A stretch of DNA of 64,000 nt, taken from Nephromyces sp. MM_2019. Taxonomy: Eukaryota > Apicomplexa > Aconoidasida > Nephromycida. The stretch is taken from positions 1 to 64,000 of the forward strand of contig JADHZB010001971.1 of NCBI GenBank assembly GCA_015657535.1, in the 5' to 3' direction. The position numbers and the translations under genes are program-made. Position 1 is the first letter of the stretch. The number at the start of each line of letters is the position of its first letter. Under the pieces are notes generated by a model. The model searched no databases. It was not told where the DNA came from and worked only from the letters and a program-made list of their open reading frames with translations. Of this stretch, positions 24,701-40,076 are shown one piece after another.

Positions 24701-26978
24701 TTTTTCAGCTTTGGTAGCTAGCCTAGCGATTTAACCCAAGATTTGTGCATGCAGCTTGAAATACATGTATGTAGTTAGTCTATCCACAGAATAGTGTAGT
24801 TTTTCAGCTTTACTAAAGTTTTTCTTACTGAGATTCTAGTAATTATCCTCTATACCGCTTCTAATATGCATTTTTTTTTTGTTTTTTTCCTCTTCATCTA
24901 GAGCTTGGTCTGCAATTGTGTATTCGTTTTGTTACTTCTTAATCGTTCTACTAGCTAAATGCATAGTGATGATGCTAAATATTCCTGCATTTTGTGGGTG
25001 AGAAGGATGCTGCTCACAGATTGGAAGGATTTTTTCAGTTTGTGCATTTTTCGAGGCTTTTTCCTGTGTTTTCAGATTGCAGTTCTCTGCTTTGTTCTTT
25101 TGTTGGTTTGCTCTTTCCTCAAATCTTCTGTCCTTTATGAACTGCTAAAAGAATGTGGTGCCACGAGCACTGCTGTGCTAAAGGTAAGCTATGAGGATGC
25201 CATAATATTGAGCCCCTTCGTGAATTCAATATCTGCTATAATCGGATAGTTTCCTGAGATTTTTGGATAGTTCGTGTTGAAGATCTTCTTGTGTGTGTTA
25301 AGTTTTTTGATAGTTTCTACACTAATAAAGATCTTCTTATGCGAGTTTTAGCATATGATTAAATCGTAATGAAGAGTCCTTTTAGTACGAAATTATGCTT
25401 CATTATCTTACTTTTTTTGATTCCTTGGCGCTGTCTTTATCCACATACAATAAAATAACACATATGTAATGCTGGGAGGTGTTGGTATTGCCTATGAAAC
25501 ACACTTCAACTGTGAGGTGTAGTAATCCTTTTTTATATGCTCGTGATGCCCCTTACTACCATTTTCTATGCACAGTCTATAGCTTGTCATCGCTAACAAA
25601 AAGTTTATTTCTTTCTCGAAGATTCTCTTCCATCAGTTTCTGATGTAACTTTACCAACTTTTTGTTTCTTTCACTATTTCTTTAGAGCTTTAAACTGCAT
25701 CAAAATGAGAAAATTCTTGTGATTTTCTTCTTCATTTCGTATGAACTTTGATTTTATTTTTCATTTCATATCTCCCATTAAATTCAGATCTTCATGTAGG
25801 CTTGCAGCCATATCCGAATATCTTGATTTCCGGTCTTTTTTCGCTCATTGTTTCATATGAAATTGCCACTTTAATCAATTGTCTTTGCTTCCTCTCTTGA
25901 ATACTTCCTTGCAATGAATAAGCTTTTTTTTCGCAGATACCTAGGCGAAAACTTTGTGCAGGAAAAAGTCCTCTCTGTATTACTACTTTGTCGGTTTTAT
26001 GCTCAGTGGGTGATGTAATTTAGCAGTCGGTATATATGTGTGTGCGTTTTTTTTTAACTTTTCTAGCAATCATCCCACGCATCTTGTACCTGAATTTACT
26101 CGTATTTGTTGCAGCTGCTGATGATTTGATTGTTTCAGCAAAAACTTTTATTCTACGTTGTCTTCAGGGTGCCCGGACTCCCACAGTTTTTATGCTGAGC
26201 CACATCTTTTATTGCCACATACAGTCCTCCCAATGTTTAACCCCACTAAAGTTTGCTGCGGCTGTTTTGGTAAGTACACTTCCTCTACTGGGTTGAAGAT
26301 GATTTCTATATAAAATAGAAAAATCGCAATCATTATGGAGTTTTTTTTTCTTTTTTGGGTAATTTCAGTTGCTGTATATAATCATTATCAAAGAATAATT
26401 AAGGGAAAAAACAGCTAAACTAGACGTTATGCAGAACTTGATGTATTAAGTAACGCTGGTTTTGGGAAAATCTTCGTTTCAAGCTTCTAAAACTCTCGAA
26501 AACCCCCAATAGTTTGTGTGTGTTGCTTTGCTTGTTCTGATAGACTGTGTGTTGCTTTGCTTCTTCTGGCAGAGTACTGATTGATGCACTTGGTATATTC
26601 TATACTGGCTTGATGTGATGTCTTTAGCTGCTCACTTCATTCTAATTAAACGGATTGATATTCACTCTCCACAAAGTATGGATCTAGTATATTTTTTTTG
26701 GGTGTGTGTAAGAAGTATATGGTATCACTATTTCCTTTTTTCACTCTAATTTAGCGAGCTCTCTAATTTTGAACTGTTTTACTGTGATAAATCTCGCTTG
26801 ACTGTTTTTCTAATCGTTGTCTGTAGAACTAGAATCTTCTGTTATTCTACAGGTCACGATTGGCATCATTTCATACTCTTTATTTGAGAAGAAATCTACT
26901 GAGCCTGCTGCGATACATGATACAAGCAATGCAAAAAAACCCCTTTTAAGGCCGGAAATCGGATACGCTGCTGCCTAA
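18701..26978 (+). CDS. Drug/metabolite transporter superfamily protein, ten exons
   Basis: A multi-pass membrane transporter of the DMT (EamA / SLC35 / CRT-like) superfamily; the substrate cannot be told from sequence. Exons are 18701-18811, 19101-19133, 19633-19712, 20910-20977, 21679-21908, 22381-22463, 23067-23172, 25076-25183, 26168-26269 and 26853-26978. Every junction is GT-AG and all phases close, giving 348 residues, a normal DMT length. After a Gly/Ser-rich N terminus come alternating hydrophobic segments. Exon 5 holds the most conserved part, AGLVYAGSSVYMVVSSSSIV followed by WTAIISWILLRKR, the DMT helix 3-4 hallmark. Exons 8-9 hold ELLKECGATSTAVLK and ARTPTVFMLSHIFYC, the pattern of the second repeat, and exon 10 a last helix (VTIGIISYSLFEKK) with a short cytosolic tail ending LLRPEIGYAAA. 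The intron from 23173 to 25075 is unusually long for this gene, so a missed small exon there is possible. Superfamily is firm, subfamily is not. Confidence 0.85.
20505..20645. repeat. C/A-rich degenerate repeat resembling telomeric units
   Basis: A run of about 140 bases built of CCCCAAAA, CCACCAAAA, CCCCCTAAAA and CACCAAAAA variants, strongly strand-asymmetric (C and A on plus). It includes CCCTAAA, the common telomere unit of plants and many alveolates, but units are irregular. It lies in intron 3 of the transporter gene. Confidence 0.6.
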
Positions 26979-27788
26979 AGGTAGAAGATATCCCCGGAGT
27001 CTATGATTTTTTAGCAAAAAGTTGGAAGGTGTGCCGATGCAGGTTGATTGAAAATGGTGTGACCTAATAACTTCTTACAAGCTTTAAGAAGCTATGCTTT
27101 TGCACTTTGACGTTCAAGGGCTCCATTTAGTTTTCTTTTACTCTTATAACCTTATGAAAGAGTTATTACAATAAGATCGCAACAGTATTTTTTGGAGGAA
27201 TTTTGTATTATTTTGTAAGATACAAAATGCTTAATTCTCACAAAGTGCTGCGGCGTCTGACTTGCTGGAATATATATATATGCGGTATTCGCCGGTAGGA
27301 ACCATCTCTCTTCCTTGCCCATAGAGATGCTTCCGATTCTTTTCTAAGAGTGATGATGTGATTTTATTGGTGATAAAAGCTTACTCGTTGAATGTGCAAT
27401 TTTTTTTGGTTCTAATCGGCTTAACTTTTATGAGATAATTGCTATAGCTCATAAAGCAGTTGCTGCATGATTTTATTTTTTTTGTTCAAGTTGAATAATC
27501 AAAGTTCTATAGAAAGTTAAGGACTTTTTCAGTTTGCCGTAGTTTTTTTTATTACCATTAAATTAGATTTTACGTTCCCCGATTTCCGATGGATCCGACT
27601 AAGTCATGAAATCCTATATCTTCGTCACGCGTTAGAAGTGTTTAAAGGATGCACGATTATGTAGACAAAGGACTGATTATACCTTGGACATACAGCGAAT
27701 ATACGATAGATGTACCATAACCTTCAGTGATTTCGTTCTTGGCGATAGATGAATAACCAGATGAAGTGTGGGGAGCTCATAGGCTGAA

Positions 27789-28097
27789 GTGTTGCATAAA
27801 TTAAAACAGTATAAAAAAGAAAACAAATTGAACTTATACTTTGATTTAGGAGACCTAGATCGCACCAATCAGTATTTAAAAGACGAATCGCATTTTTTTC
27901 TAGACTACTTTAAACTTCTTACCAAGACTTTTGTCCTGGATTTAATTTTGCACTTGAGCCTGCTTATGGCTACTCTTAACCGCATTCCTAGTTTAGACAG
28001 CTGCCTGCGTGATAATCGTGGTAATATTGCTTATTTATTGCGGTGTGTGTGTGACAATTGGGGTATTATGGTTGAAGGGAGGAAAAAGGAAGCATAG
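27789..28097 (+). CDS. Orphan coding-like stretch, possibly a terminal exon
   Basis: I do not recognise this. A frame of 102 codons ends in TAG and has mixed composition without low complexity, including DLDRTNQYLKDESHFFLDYF and, near the end, SLDSCLRDNRGNIAYLLRCV. It opens with GTG, unlikely as a eukaryotic start, so it is more likely an exon entering after an AG; one candidate acceptor is TTTGATTTAG just before the DLDR part. It lies 0.8 kb downstream of the transporter stop on the same strand. No upstream exon could be joined. Confidence 0.3.
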   Translation: MLHKLKQYKKENKLNLYFDLGDLDRTNQYLKDESHFFLDYFKLLTKTFVLDLILHLSLLMATLNRIPSLDSCLRDNRGNIAYLLRCVCDNWGIMVEGRKKEA

Positions 28098-31000
28098 ACT
28101 TAAGATACGAATATTGAAAGTCCAATGACATGGTTATTCGCAAGGCGAACCTGCTTCAAAAGTGATGGAAGCATGCACGCAAGCCGAAAAAGGTTTCTTG
28201 AAAAACAGCACAAAATGAACCTGGTACATGAATCGCTGGATAAGCCAGTATTTTTTTCCGCCTGATGGATTTCACAAAAAGTCATTTGTTGTAATAGATG
28301 GTTGAATGGATTAAGGTACTAGGTTGGTCTGGACCTTATTTTGCCGCCGAAAAGTTATTAAATATATTAATTCCATCCGAGATTACATTCAGTGATGAAG
28401 ATACCACATGCAATTTGTTCTGCGTGTACTTTTTTCGCCCTGCAAAACCTTGAGGATTTTCTCCTTTGAAATTTTATTTCCAGCATTATATGCTTATAAG
28501 TCTCCTGCTGTACCACTTGCTTCACCAGCTTCTTGTTGTAAAGCTTTCTTGTGTCACTAGACCTAGCTTTCTGCTGATTTCAAAGGTTCCTGGACTCGTA
28601 ATTACTAGCTTAATACTCACACAAAATGTATAGCAATCTAAGAGCGTCTAGGCAGTTTCTAGTGGCCATCACTTTAAAGTTCGGCGCCTCTCTTTAGGGG
28701 TAGGCTCCAGTTTGACGATGCAAGCAAACGCCTAACGGGGTAAAGCTTTGAGATAATACGCAATTTTATATTTTGGCAAATGAAATTGCAGGCAGCGGCT
28801 ATTTTTTTTGAGTGAGCACCAAATTATGCAATACTCTCATGAATTCACCCTAAACCCCCGGTCTCGGTAAAATTTACCATCTAGAAGATACCTATCACCC
28901 AACTTACTTTCGCCTGCGTACTTCGCGCTTTGCGCCAATTTTCAGCAGCGGATACTACCCGCATTTCGCCTTGTTTATTTATTGACCTCGAAAATTCTGA
29001 ATAACAGCCACCTTTTCAGCGAGTATCCACATTAAGCTATCTCTGTGACAATTTGTGTCAACCGACTCATCAGTAACTCAATGGTATTGCTGTTTCCATG
29101 CATTGTTTACTTGATCTATTTATTGCTTCTTCGAGTGCACTTGTAGCCGGAGTTTAGCTCAGTGCATCTAATCCATCCTTTTCTCTCCTCGCTGCTGCAG
29201 CCCCTCGCGTGCAAGATCTCAATATCCTTCTGATTTTCTTCTTGCTGTGCCTACTGCTTCTATCGAGACACTGTCTGCAGTGTCTCAGCTTCGGGTCACT
29301 TCAACAATGAGCTTCCTACCCCGAAAGCTACGTTGGGATCGTAATAGCTCGTCACAACTTGAGCGAAACTATTGAATAAATGATTTTCTGATACCAGTGG
29401 CAAAGTAGGATAGCTCCATTTGATAGGTTAGTGTTAATTCCGAGGGACGCTCAAACGATGGAAAGCAGGGTGACTCCTCTTAGGTGGCTCCCAGGAGCAA
29501 ATACCACATGTAGTCACGAAATTCCTCTTCTTCCTTCACATTTGGCATGCACTACAAATTCTATGCAATAGAATGGGCTCATTCTTACATTTGAGCAACG
29601 TTCACCTCTTGGGTAATGTATTTCCTACAGCATAACACTGCCACACTTCAGCCGATTCTCAGGGCATAGTTGACTCTGCAAGGGTACCGCTGATGAGACC
29701 AGTGTATTTAGGGTAAAACTTATTAAGCTCATGCGGTGCCAGCGCAGCAACATCACTTTGCGTACGGCAAATCATAACCGAATAGCAAATCGTTGCTCCG
29801 CGTCATTTTCATTACTCTACGGATACTAGAATTTACGGAAAGGGGCGTTTGGATGTTTTTATATTCATACTTGCAACCCACATCGCCGGTAAACTAGAGC
29901 TTGCTATCACAATAACCGCATTAGAAACCATTTATTGAAGGTACAATTTTGCACCAATGGATGATTCCTAATTACAAACGTGCCGGCGTCTCTAGCTCTT
30001 ACCAAGTTCACTGTTCTACGCAAGATAACCTAATTAGCTTTCGGAGCTTTTCAGTCTTGCGCACATAAGATCCAATTCAGCAACTCACGAAAATATATAA
30101 GATTTGAAACCTAAGGATATTCATGGTTGGTGGTAACCTATTATGAGGTCATCCATGTCAGCAGTTTGTATAGTACGAGGTAGAATAAGTTTTACCTGGA
30201 ATTCTGGAGGAAAACAGCGGTTTTTGCGAAGTTGATACCTGCGTGCCGCTGCTAAACAAGCTTTCCATTACAAGGCAATACTACCATATGCGTGTATCGG
30301 GGTGGGACTTGAGTTTTTGTACCGCGGTCATTAGGTTGTATTTTACGTATGCAATGCTTGAATTTCGGCCTAAAACATTCTTTCAATATTTTTAATTTTC
30401 CACTACATGATGCCGTGATTTCAGGAGCACGAAAGGCACATGATGACATTTAATGCGTATATGAAGGATCCCATGCACCACTAGTTCCAAATGAATGCTA
30501 TGCTGTAGCATTGATATCGTACTATACGTTTTACACTGCACAGAGCCAATCGCCCAAAGCATGAAAGTTGACAATAAAAGACTTTTCTACAGGAAAATAC
30601 TTTGATACGGGAAAGTACTGTGTGAAAAAACATAAAAATTCCGCCGAAGAAAGCGCATTGCCATGCAACTATGATCGGCCGAAGCTTTCACGACAGATGG
30701 GGAATAATGTAACAACATGTGTAACTTCGGATGGACTGGCCCTCACTAACACGCTGGCAATACAGCTTCAGGAAAATGTTTGTTCACAAAAAATTAATCA
30801 CTTTAAAATACCCGTGGAAACATCTTTTTCATGCGTGCTAAATCGTCTAGCAGCTTCCTTTGTACCAAAAGGATAATAGGATGACATCACACACACACAT
30901 TGCCGCAAAAAGCCCCGTGTCGGTTGCTCACTGCCAGTCCAATACCCGTGCAAGGCCTACGGTATCCACGAAGAAGGTCGCAGGTTTACGAACCGCGGCG

Positions 31001-34000
31001 GAGCCGACAGGGGTGATTAGACCCCCCGGAGGTCGTCGAGGTAACTTCCGCTTTTCCATTCACAGCCATTCATCATGAAAGCCGCGATGGACGGCTCACT
31101 CGGCAATTGCGTATCCTTCTACCCCAAGCTTCTTCCGACGTGCAGGCAAGCTACACCTGCCACAATAATTACGCTACTGTTGCTGTCCTTTCATATCGCA
31201 TCATCATCGATGGCATCAACTCCATCGAAGCTTACTAGCACACCAGCGGACTACAAGGTTTACGGAGGAACAAATGTGTACGGAAAGCACCTCATGTGAG
31301 AGATTGCTTGTTGTCGCACACCGTTGATCCCATTATACGTGGCTTAAACTACGTTTGAAGTCCCAAGGTGGGTTAAGTTACTTTGTTTTATGCACGTATA
31401 TGTCAGCCTTTTTGTAAATTGAGGGCTATGCAACAGCGAAAAGCAGGCTGCACTGCTGCAATAACTTACGCTTTAGTGGGTGTGTTCATTATATCTCTGT
31501 CACGAATTCCATTGAAGGTAACATTCAAAAGCAGAAGCTCACGAATTTTGAAGAGGATTCGTGTTTATTTGTGGACGCTATATGATGCCGTGCTGCTGTA
31601 TATAATAAATACCTGGTATTGCCTTCTGCGTTGCAATCTCTGGTTTCATAGCGTGTACCGTGGCGATCCCCGTACCAAGATGTGTATTCAATTGCCGTGT
31701 GTGCTACTTCTTTGCCTCTATATATTATAGGAGCAATGCCTCATGATGAGAGGGATACAAACCGAGATATATGCTTTTTTTGCAATGGGTGCTCATCTAT
31801 ATGTTGAGGGACTGCGATTCTTATATTTTTGGGTGTTTACAGTGTAGCTTTGCTTGTGATGCACTTTCTGGTGAAACTGGCTAGTTCAAGCTTCTATTTG
31901 GTTCCTTCTTGGGACGAGATTATCAAAATTTCACCACATTGTGCTATTGGGGATAAATTTGGACGAAAAAACGTTTTAAAGATGTAGTTTCGCAGCAACA
32001 TGCAGCTGAGTTACTGGCTTCGCTGCTTTTGATCGACGCGAATGTGCGTAACGTGTATCTAGATGTACCTCTTCTATAAGCTGTAAACAGTCACGCTGAA
32101 CCTTTTTGGGAATGTTCATGCAAATTTCATAGGTACCCTGCGACACCCAGTGTTGGATTTTTGGCTTGATAAACGGCATAACGGCTGTTCGATTGGCAGT
32201 GATGATGCAGTTTGTGTGTGTTTTGACGCTGTTAGATATTGCGGCTGTGTGTTTGGCGAATAGTGCGTTGATATAAGCACTTTTTTATGAACACTGGTGC
32301 GAATCATCTTCCTTGCTAGTTGGTATTTCAGTGAATTTTTGAACATATAGTGGCGAAGTATCCATTTTTTGCTGAGATTCATTTTGTTCCCAGTGGTTTT
32401 GCTGGTGGTTATTTTTTTTGTTTTTGATGGAATTGTTGAAAAATTAGCGTTTATTTTCTTGTTGCTATAACTAATTCCCGCTGACTGTAGCTTATCGTGG
32501 TGTTTTCCCTTGCTTTCTACTCCGGGAATAAGTCCTGTCTGGATTGCAAGGGCTGAGATGTTACGAGCTTAAATACGTAGTCAATGATAGTTTAATTTTG
32601 TTACTCGTTCCAAAGTACGTGAGATTCAATAACTCGAGCGTTTTGTTTTTTTATTTATAGCAGGTAATGTTTTTTCACTTAGTACGGTTCAAGAGAATGT
32701 ATTCTTCTCTTGGTCAACGTCGAATCTTCACTCCTTTTAAGGCTACTATATAATAGGAATGTTAGACGATTTTAAAAAGTAAAGATACTCCACATCTATT
32801 ATGCCTAATTCTTTTTTAAAAGAAGTAATGTAGGAAGAGCCCATAAGATAGAGTATTCTTTCTTTTCCCGAGTTTTTTGCTTTGCACTTGTGGCGTAATT
32901 TCCGGTTAATTTTTTGATGATTATTTTTATGAATTTTTCGTGAGAGCTACATGCGTAGTAGTTTTAATTTGTGGCTTTAGATTGCGATTCGAATGTAGTT
33001 TAAGTTCTTGATGCAAGTGCAATTCTTATGTTTGTGGTAATCGCAGGATGCATGGGAGCAGCAAAAGTATGCTAATTCCACCTTATGTGGAAGACATATA
33101 TGGAGCTAAAAGTTGTGCGTATTTTGTAGAAAGTGGTTAATTTTGAATGCATTCAACCTTTGATGTTTGAAACACGTTCCATCTGGGCGGTATTTTTTTC
33201 TTGTTTTTTAAAAACATGTGGCTTGGAAATTTTTTTCAAGTTGCTTGTGTAAGCCATACGATACCTTCTGAGCTTTAGTTTCGTTAGGTCTGAGAATGTT
33301 GAGAGTGATTTTTCAGACCTAAGTTGTTTGCTTGTACTTGCAAGCCCATGTGTGCGGAAATACATGACTTTCCCGGTATTTTTTTTGGATTTCCCCCCTC
33401 CCTTGTGAGCTCTTTTAAGTTGCGCTATTTTCTGCAAGATTTCCTGTTTTTTTATAGGGGAATTTTGCATGACATTGTTTTTTATTGCTCCTTCCTCTTC
33501 ATGCTGACTGCATGCTTTTGTTGCGCCTGAGTTTGATCTTTCTTTGAGAGGCCGTCGCTATGTGTATGATTTTTTTTGAATTCATACTACTGTTATCTAG
33601 TAGTGACAAACTATTGTGTGTATATTCGTCACTAAGCAGTCCCTTGGTTGATTTCCAAAAATGGTGAATTCTAGCTAGAGATATCTACTCCTTTAATTCT
33701 CCAATTGGGTTATGGTTGCAGCTTGAATGTTTAAGCTGGTAATTTTTTTGCCTTAATTTTTGGGGATCCTTACTATAAGCTGCGTCTTTGGTTTTTTTAA
33801 GTGCTTGCAGTGTATTTTGCTCTTACACATAGTCATGAAGAGCTTTTTCTCATTATTTCCTCATGCATGAGCTCTTCGTCCTGACTTATTTCAGTATACT
33901 ACACGCCGTTTTTAATAAAGAAAGATCGCTACACACTAAGGTTCCTAGTTTGACACTCCTTCCAGTATTAAACAATATTTTCATGCATTTTCATAAATTT

Positions 34001-34049
34001 TAGTTTGCCTGTGTGCTGTGCATCATTTGCAGGTTTATTTTTCGTCAAA
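28098..34049. other. Gene-poor region upstream of ATP synthase beta
   Basis: No gene that I can support over nearly 6 kb. The stretch 30880-31300 is richer in G and C than its surroundings (several GCGG, CCCCGG and GGCGG words) and holds two short frames, one from 31075 with a hydrophobic centre, but no splice structure or family match. The frame from 31426 (ATGCAACAGCG) is hydrophobic and runs into a GTAACA; it could be an exon but nothing supports it. Lysine-rich frames on the minus strand at 33153-33470 are the complement of T-rich DNA. Confidence 0.45.
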
Positions 34050-36749
<2,700 letters not shown>

Positions 36750-39700
36750 AATAAAGGTAATTGATATGAACCCCTCTCTTGTTTATGAATATGCATTTAT
36801 CATTCCTACTTCTAGTGATAATTTTTCGGTATTAAATCTCTAGGAAAATTGCTTTTAAGAGGATCCGCTCATTTTTTCGTTGCTGCGATTCCGAGGGCTT
36901 CCTTCTTTAGATGGCTTATGGCTTATTTCTTTGTATGTTTGTGATCCTTGTTTTGAATTTACTTGATTACTCTTTGATTGTTATTCCTACAATTTATACG
37001 GGTGGCTCTTCCCCATTCCTTAGAACCGCAGTACCTGTGCTGACTACGCTGAAGACAAGATTGTACGTGATTGCATTTAATATCACGTTAGATTATCGAC
37101 CTCATTTTCATGGCGCTAAGGTACATCATAGGCTTATTTTTGTGATTCCTGCGGTGTGGCCATGATGCATGCTAATGCTACATTCTGATTTGGTTCTTTT
37201 TTGGGTTTCTGGCACATGCGTGCTTCTCTAGTACCCCTTTTTGATATTCCCTACAATTGTCGGAGCCTTTCATTTTGGTACCTGATGCCCTTGTCGGTTT
37301 TAACTTAACTGGCATTTGCTTATTCATGTTTGTCCTTATACTACCATCAGGTTTACTTGTCGCCGAGTCTACTCCATCTCTGTTCGAGGATAGCTGAAAA
37401 TTTGCCAGTATGACCTTTGTTTTTGGGAATCCCATAGCATAATATTTTTAGTCAGTCCCAGTCATGAGTAAGATCTCAAAAAGTTCTAAGATAAGGATGG
37501 GTAAGGAGCTTGATGCTCTTCTAAAATGACGTTGTTGGGTTTCCTTTTCTCTGATCTGATTCGCTTTTGCGGATATTGAGTATGCTCTCAATCCTCCATA
37601 AAAGCAATAAACGGCTCATAGCGATTGCTATATTTTTACAAAAATCTCATCGCAGTACCTAGCAATGTTATAGATTACATGGCTCACTGAGAGTTGCTAT
37701 TGACACTTGTCTTCTAGGTAAGAATAGTATCTCAGTAAGGTATCAACGATATTTTTCGCGACGACTGATCTTCGAAAGTGGAGGACTGCGTGGCCTGCTT
37801 ACGCGGCATCACGCATGTCGGCTAATTTTGACGCTACTGTAGCAGTTTTTGCGCTCAAGGTATCTGCTAATTGGTCGTAGCATGCCTTTGAGGAAAATCA
37901 GGGAACGAAGATGTTATCTTTACGATATGCTGATAGTGATTGTTGGTAGTTACCGTGCTTTTGTACTTTGTTCCAGTTTGTCTGTTAATGGGACTCGAGC
38001 TTAAAAGAAGTATGCGGCTTGTCAGCTATGATAAAGTTATGATCAGTAGAAATAGATAAATGGAATGATGAAAAGAATCGATAATTCCGATGTTACTGCT
38101 TTTATCCACGCGCAGTGCAATGTTCGTGTTGGTTGTATGTGTGATATTCCATGTGAATTATTCGGCGAATTGAATTGTGGTTCTAACAACTCCAATGACA
38201 CTTTCTGAGCATATTGCCACCAGGAATTTTGTGTGCTTCGTTTGACGAAGAGTGATGGTGGAATGAATAGTGCACGTTTTCTGTATTATTAATTGCCACG
38301 CCAGTGAAGGTATCCGCTTTTTTTTTCCTGAGTGTGCATTTGCGGAGATCGTTTGATGCACTTACTCTGAATATAGCGTGAAAGTTCGTTACTGCCTATT
38401 GGGGATTATTCTGGAGCAGTGTATACTCTCTTCGTTGATTATATACCACAGAAATGCTATTTCGCTTGAAGAGTAAGGTAGTACCGATTGCAGCACAGTT
38501 GCTTGAATATAAATAGACTAAAATTTCAAGGGTAGAGTCAGAGGTACCACCCATTTTCTCTAGTGGTTCTACCCTAGTTTCCGGGTTCGCTCCTCCGTGG
38601 TGAGCATAGTAAAGCTTAGGTAGCAAGCATTCCCAATGGCTAAGTTTTGCAAAGTCCTTTGTCAAGAGGGGGATATGTAACTCCTAACTTGCTTTTCGAG
38701 CTCCATTAGAGTGCAAAAGAAAGCACTCCAGCTGCGCGGAAGTTGCGCCCCCAGTTGCCTGTACGCGTGGACTTGACGCTACCCTTAACAATGAGATTCT
38801 TAGTTTCACGGCTACGGGGTGAGGATGCCATGTGCAGTGAGCGCCTGGCTTTGCATTTAGTGCGAGGCAATAGAAGCTGATACTGAAAGCACTAGTGGCT
38901 TTATTAAACTCGAAGTTACAGTAGGCTTGGCGACGCTGTGATGCTTTCTCGGACGCGGTATGGAAAAATGTGCACGGGACTTCGTTTTTGCCTTGGTCCC
39001 TGCAAAAAGTTGATGAGGAGACATTTTTCATATCACGTTGCTACTCACCTTGGGAAGTCATTTAATGTGCTCTGCCATACTAAGGAAAAAGGGGCAACCA
39101 GCAACTGGATGCCTTTTTAATCCTTCGGCGGCAACATATGGCAAGACGATTAGAGCTTGTGAACCCGGTGGACTACGCTGCTTGTTCGTTTTAGATAGAT
39201 AGCTACACCTGGCACAATCAGCATAAGATTCCGCGCTGAAATTGCCAAGTCTTCTAGAACATCAACGGATAAGATGAGTGCATGCAGAACTTGTGCGGCG
39301 GTCACTGATAAGTTTTGTTTTTTTTATTCCCCCATTGTGCTAAAAGCTAATGAAGCGTCGTGGCAGCTGGCGCTGCGGCAGTTGCCGTATTAGTTAGTGG
39401 TTAGCTTTCGCATGTACCTAGTAGTTAAGCTGCAGCGACATCCGTATAACGTGACGCTAAAGAGCATGACTTGTGCACGATAGCGCGTAGAACAGTTACC
39501 TAACTTTTTGGTGTGAGCTTGACACTACATCAAAAGCTTGTTACTATGAGCTGTGCTAAGGTACACTGGTAAAAAGATTTGTCGTAAGGTCTTCCATGCT
39601 CAAAAGGAAACGATTCAGCCAAAGCATTGAAAACGCCTTCGGTAACTACGGTAGAAGATGGTGTGACAAGCACAATATTTATGAAATGATCGCATCGTAC

Positions 39701-40076
39701 CATCCTGCGCTGCTCAGAATAGCACTAACTTTCATTTTCCGTAATAATTCCCTAACGAGCACGGGTGGGTGCTGCGAACTTTACTGCGATAACTTGTTTG
39801 CCCGTTACCACCCCAGAGAGCAGTGGCGTATACCCATGAAACCCCGAAACTAGCGTGTCTGAGCGGCACATTGTTACAAACATGTACATGGAATTTTAAG
39901 GGGAGAGTAACATTGTCATTTCATGTGCCAAATGCTATGCCGCCTCCAGTATCCCTGCCGACAGACCATTCGCCCGCCCTAGCGCGGTCGTCGATAAAAT
40001 TCGCACTTTTGTCTGCAGAGGGAGAAGGCACTATGCATTGCCTATCCACGCAGCTGACAGACTCTGAATTACTAAA
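36750..40076. other. Spacer between ATP synthase beta and the AP2 gene
   Basis: No supported gene. The composition is mixed, with many short frames on both strands and no splice pattern or motif I can defend. The two genes flanking it converge, so both 3' UTRs should lie here. Confidence 0.45.

Noticed and set aside
24959..25075. N-terminal extension of transporter exon 8
   Set aside because: The AG at 25074-25075 gives a phase-0 join with the preceding exon and a clean helix; the upstream codons do not resemble the family.
33153..33470. Lysine-rich 105-residue frame on the minus strand
   Set aside because: It is the complement of T-rich sequence upstream of the ATP synthase gene and has no motif or splice context.
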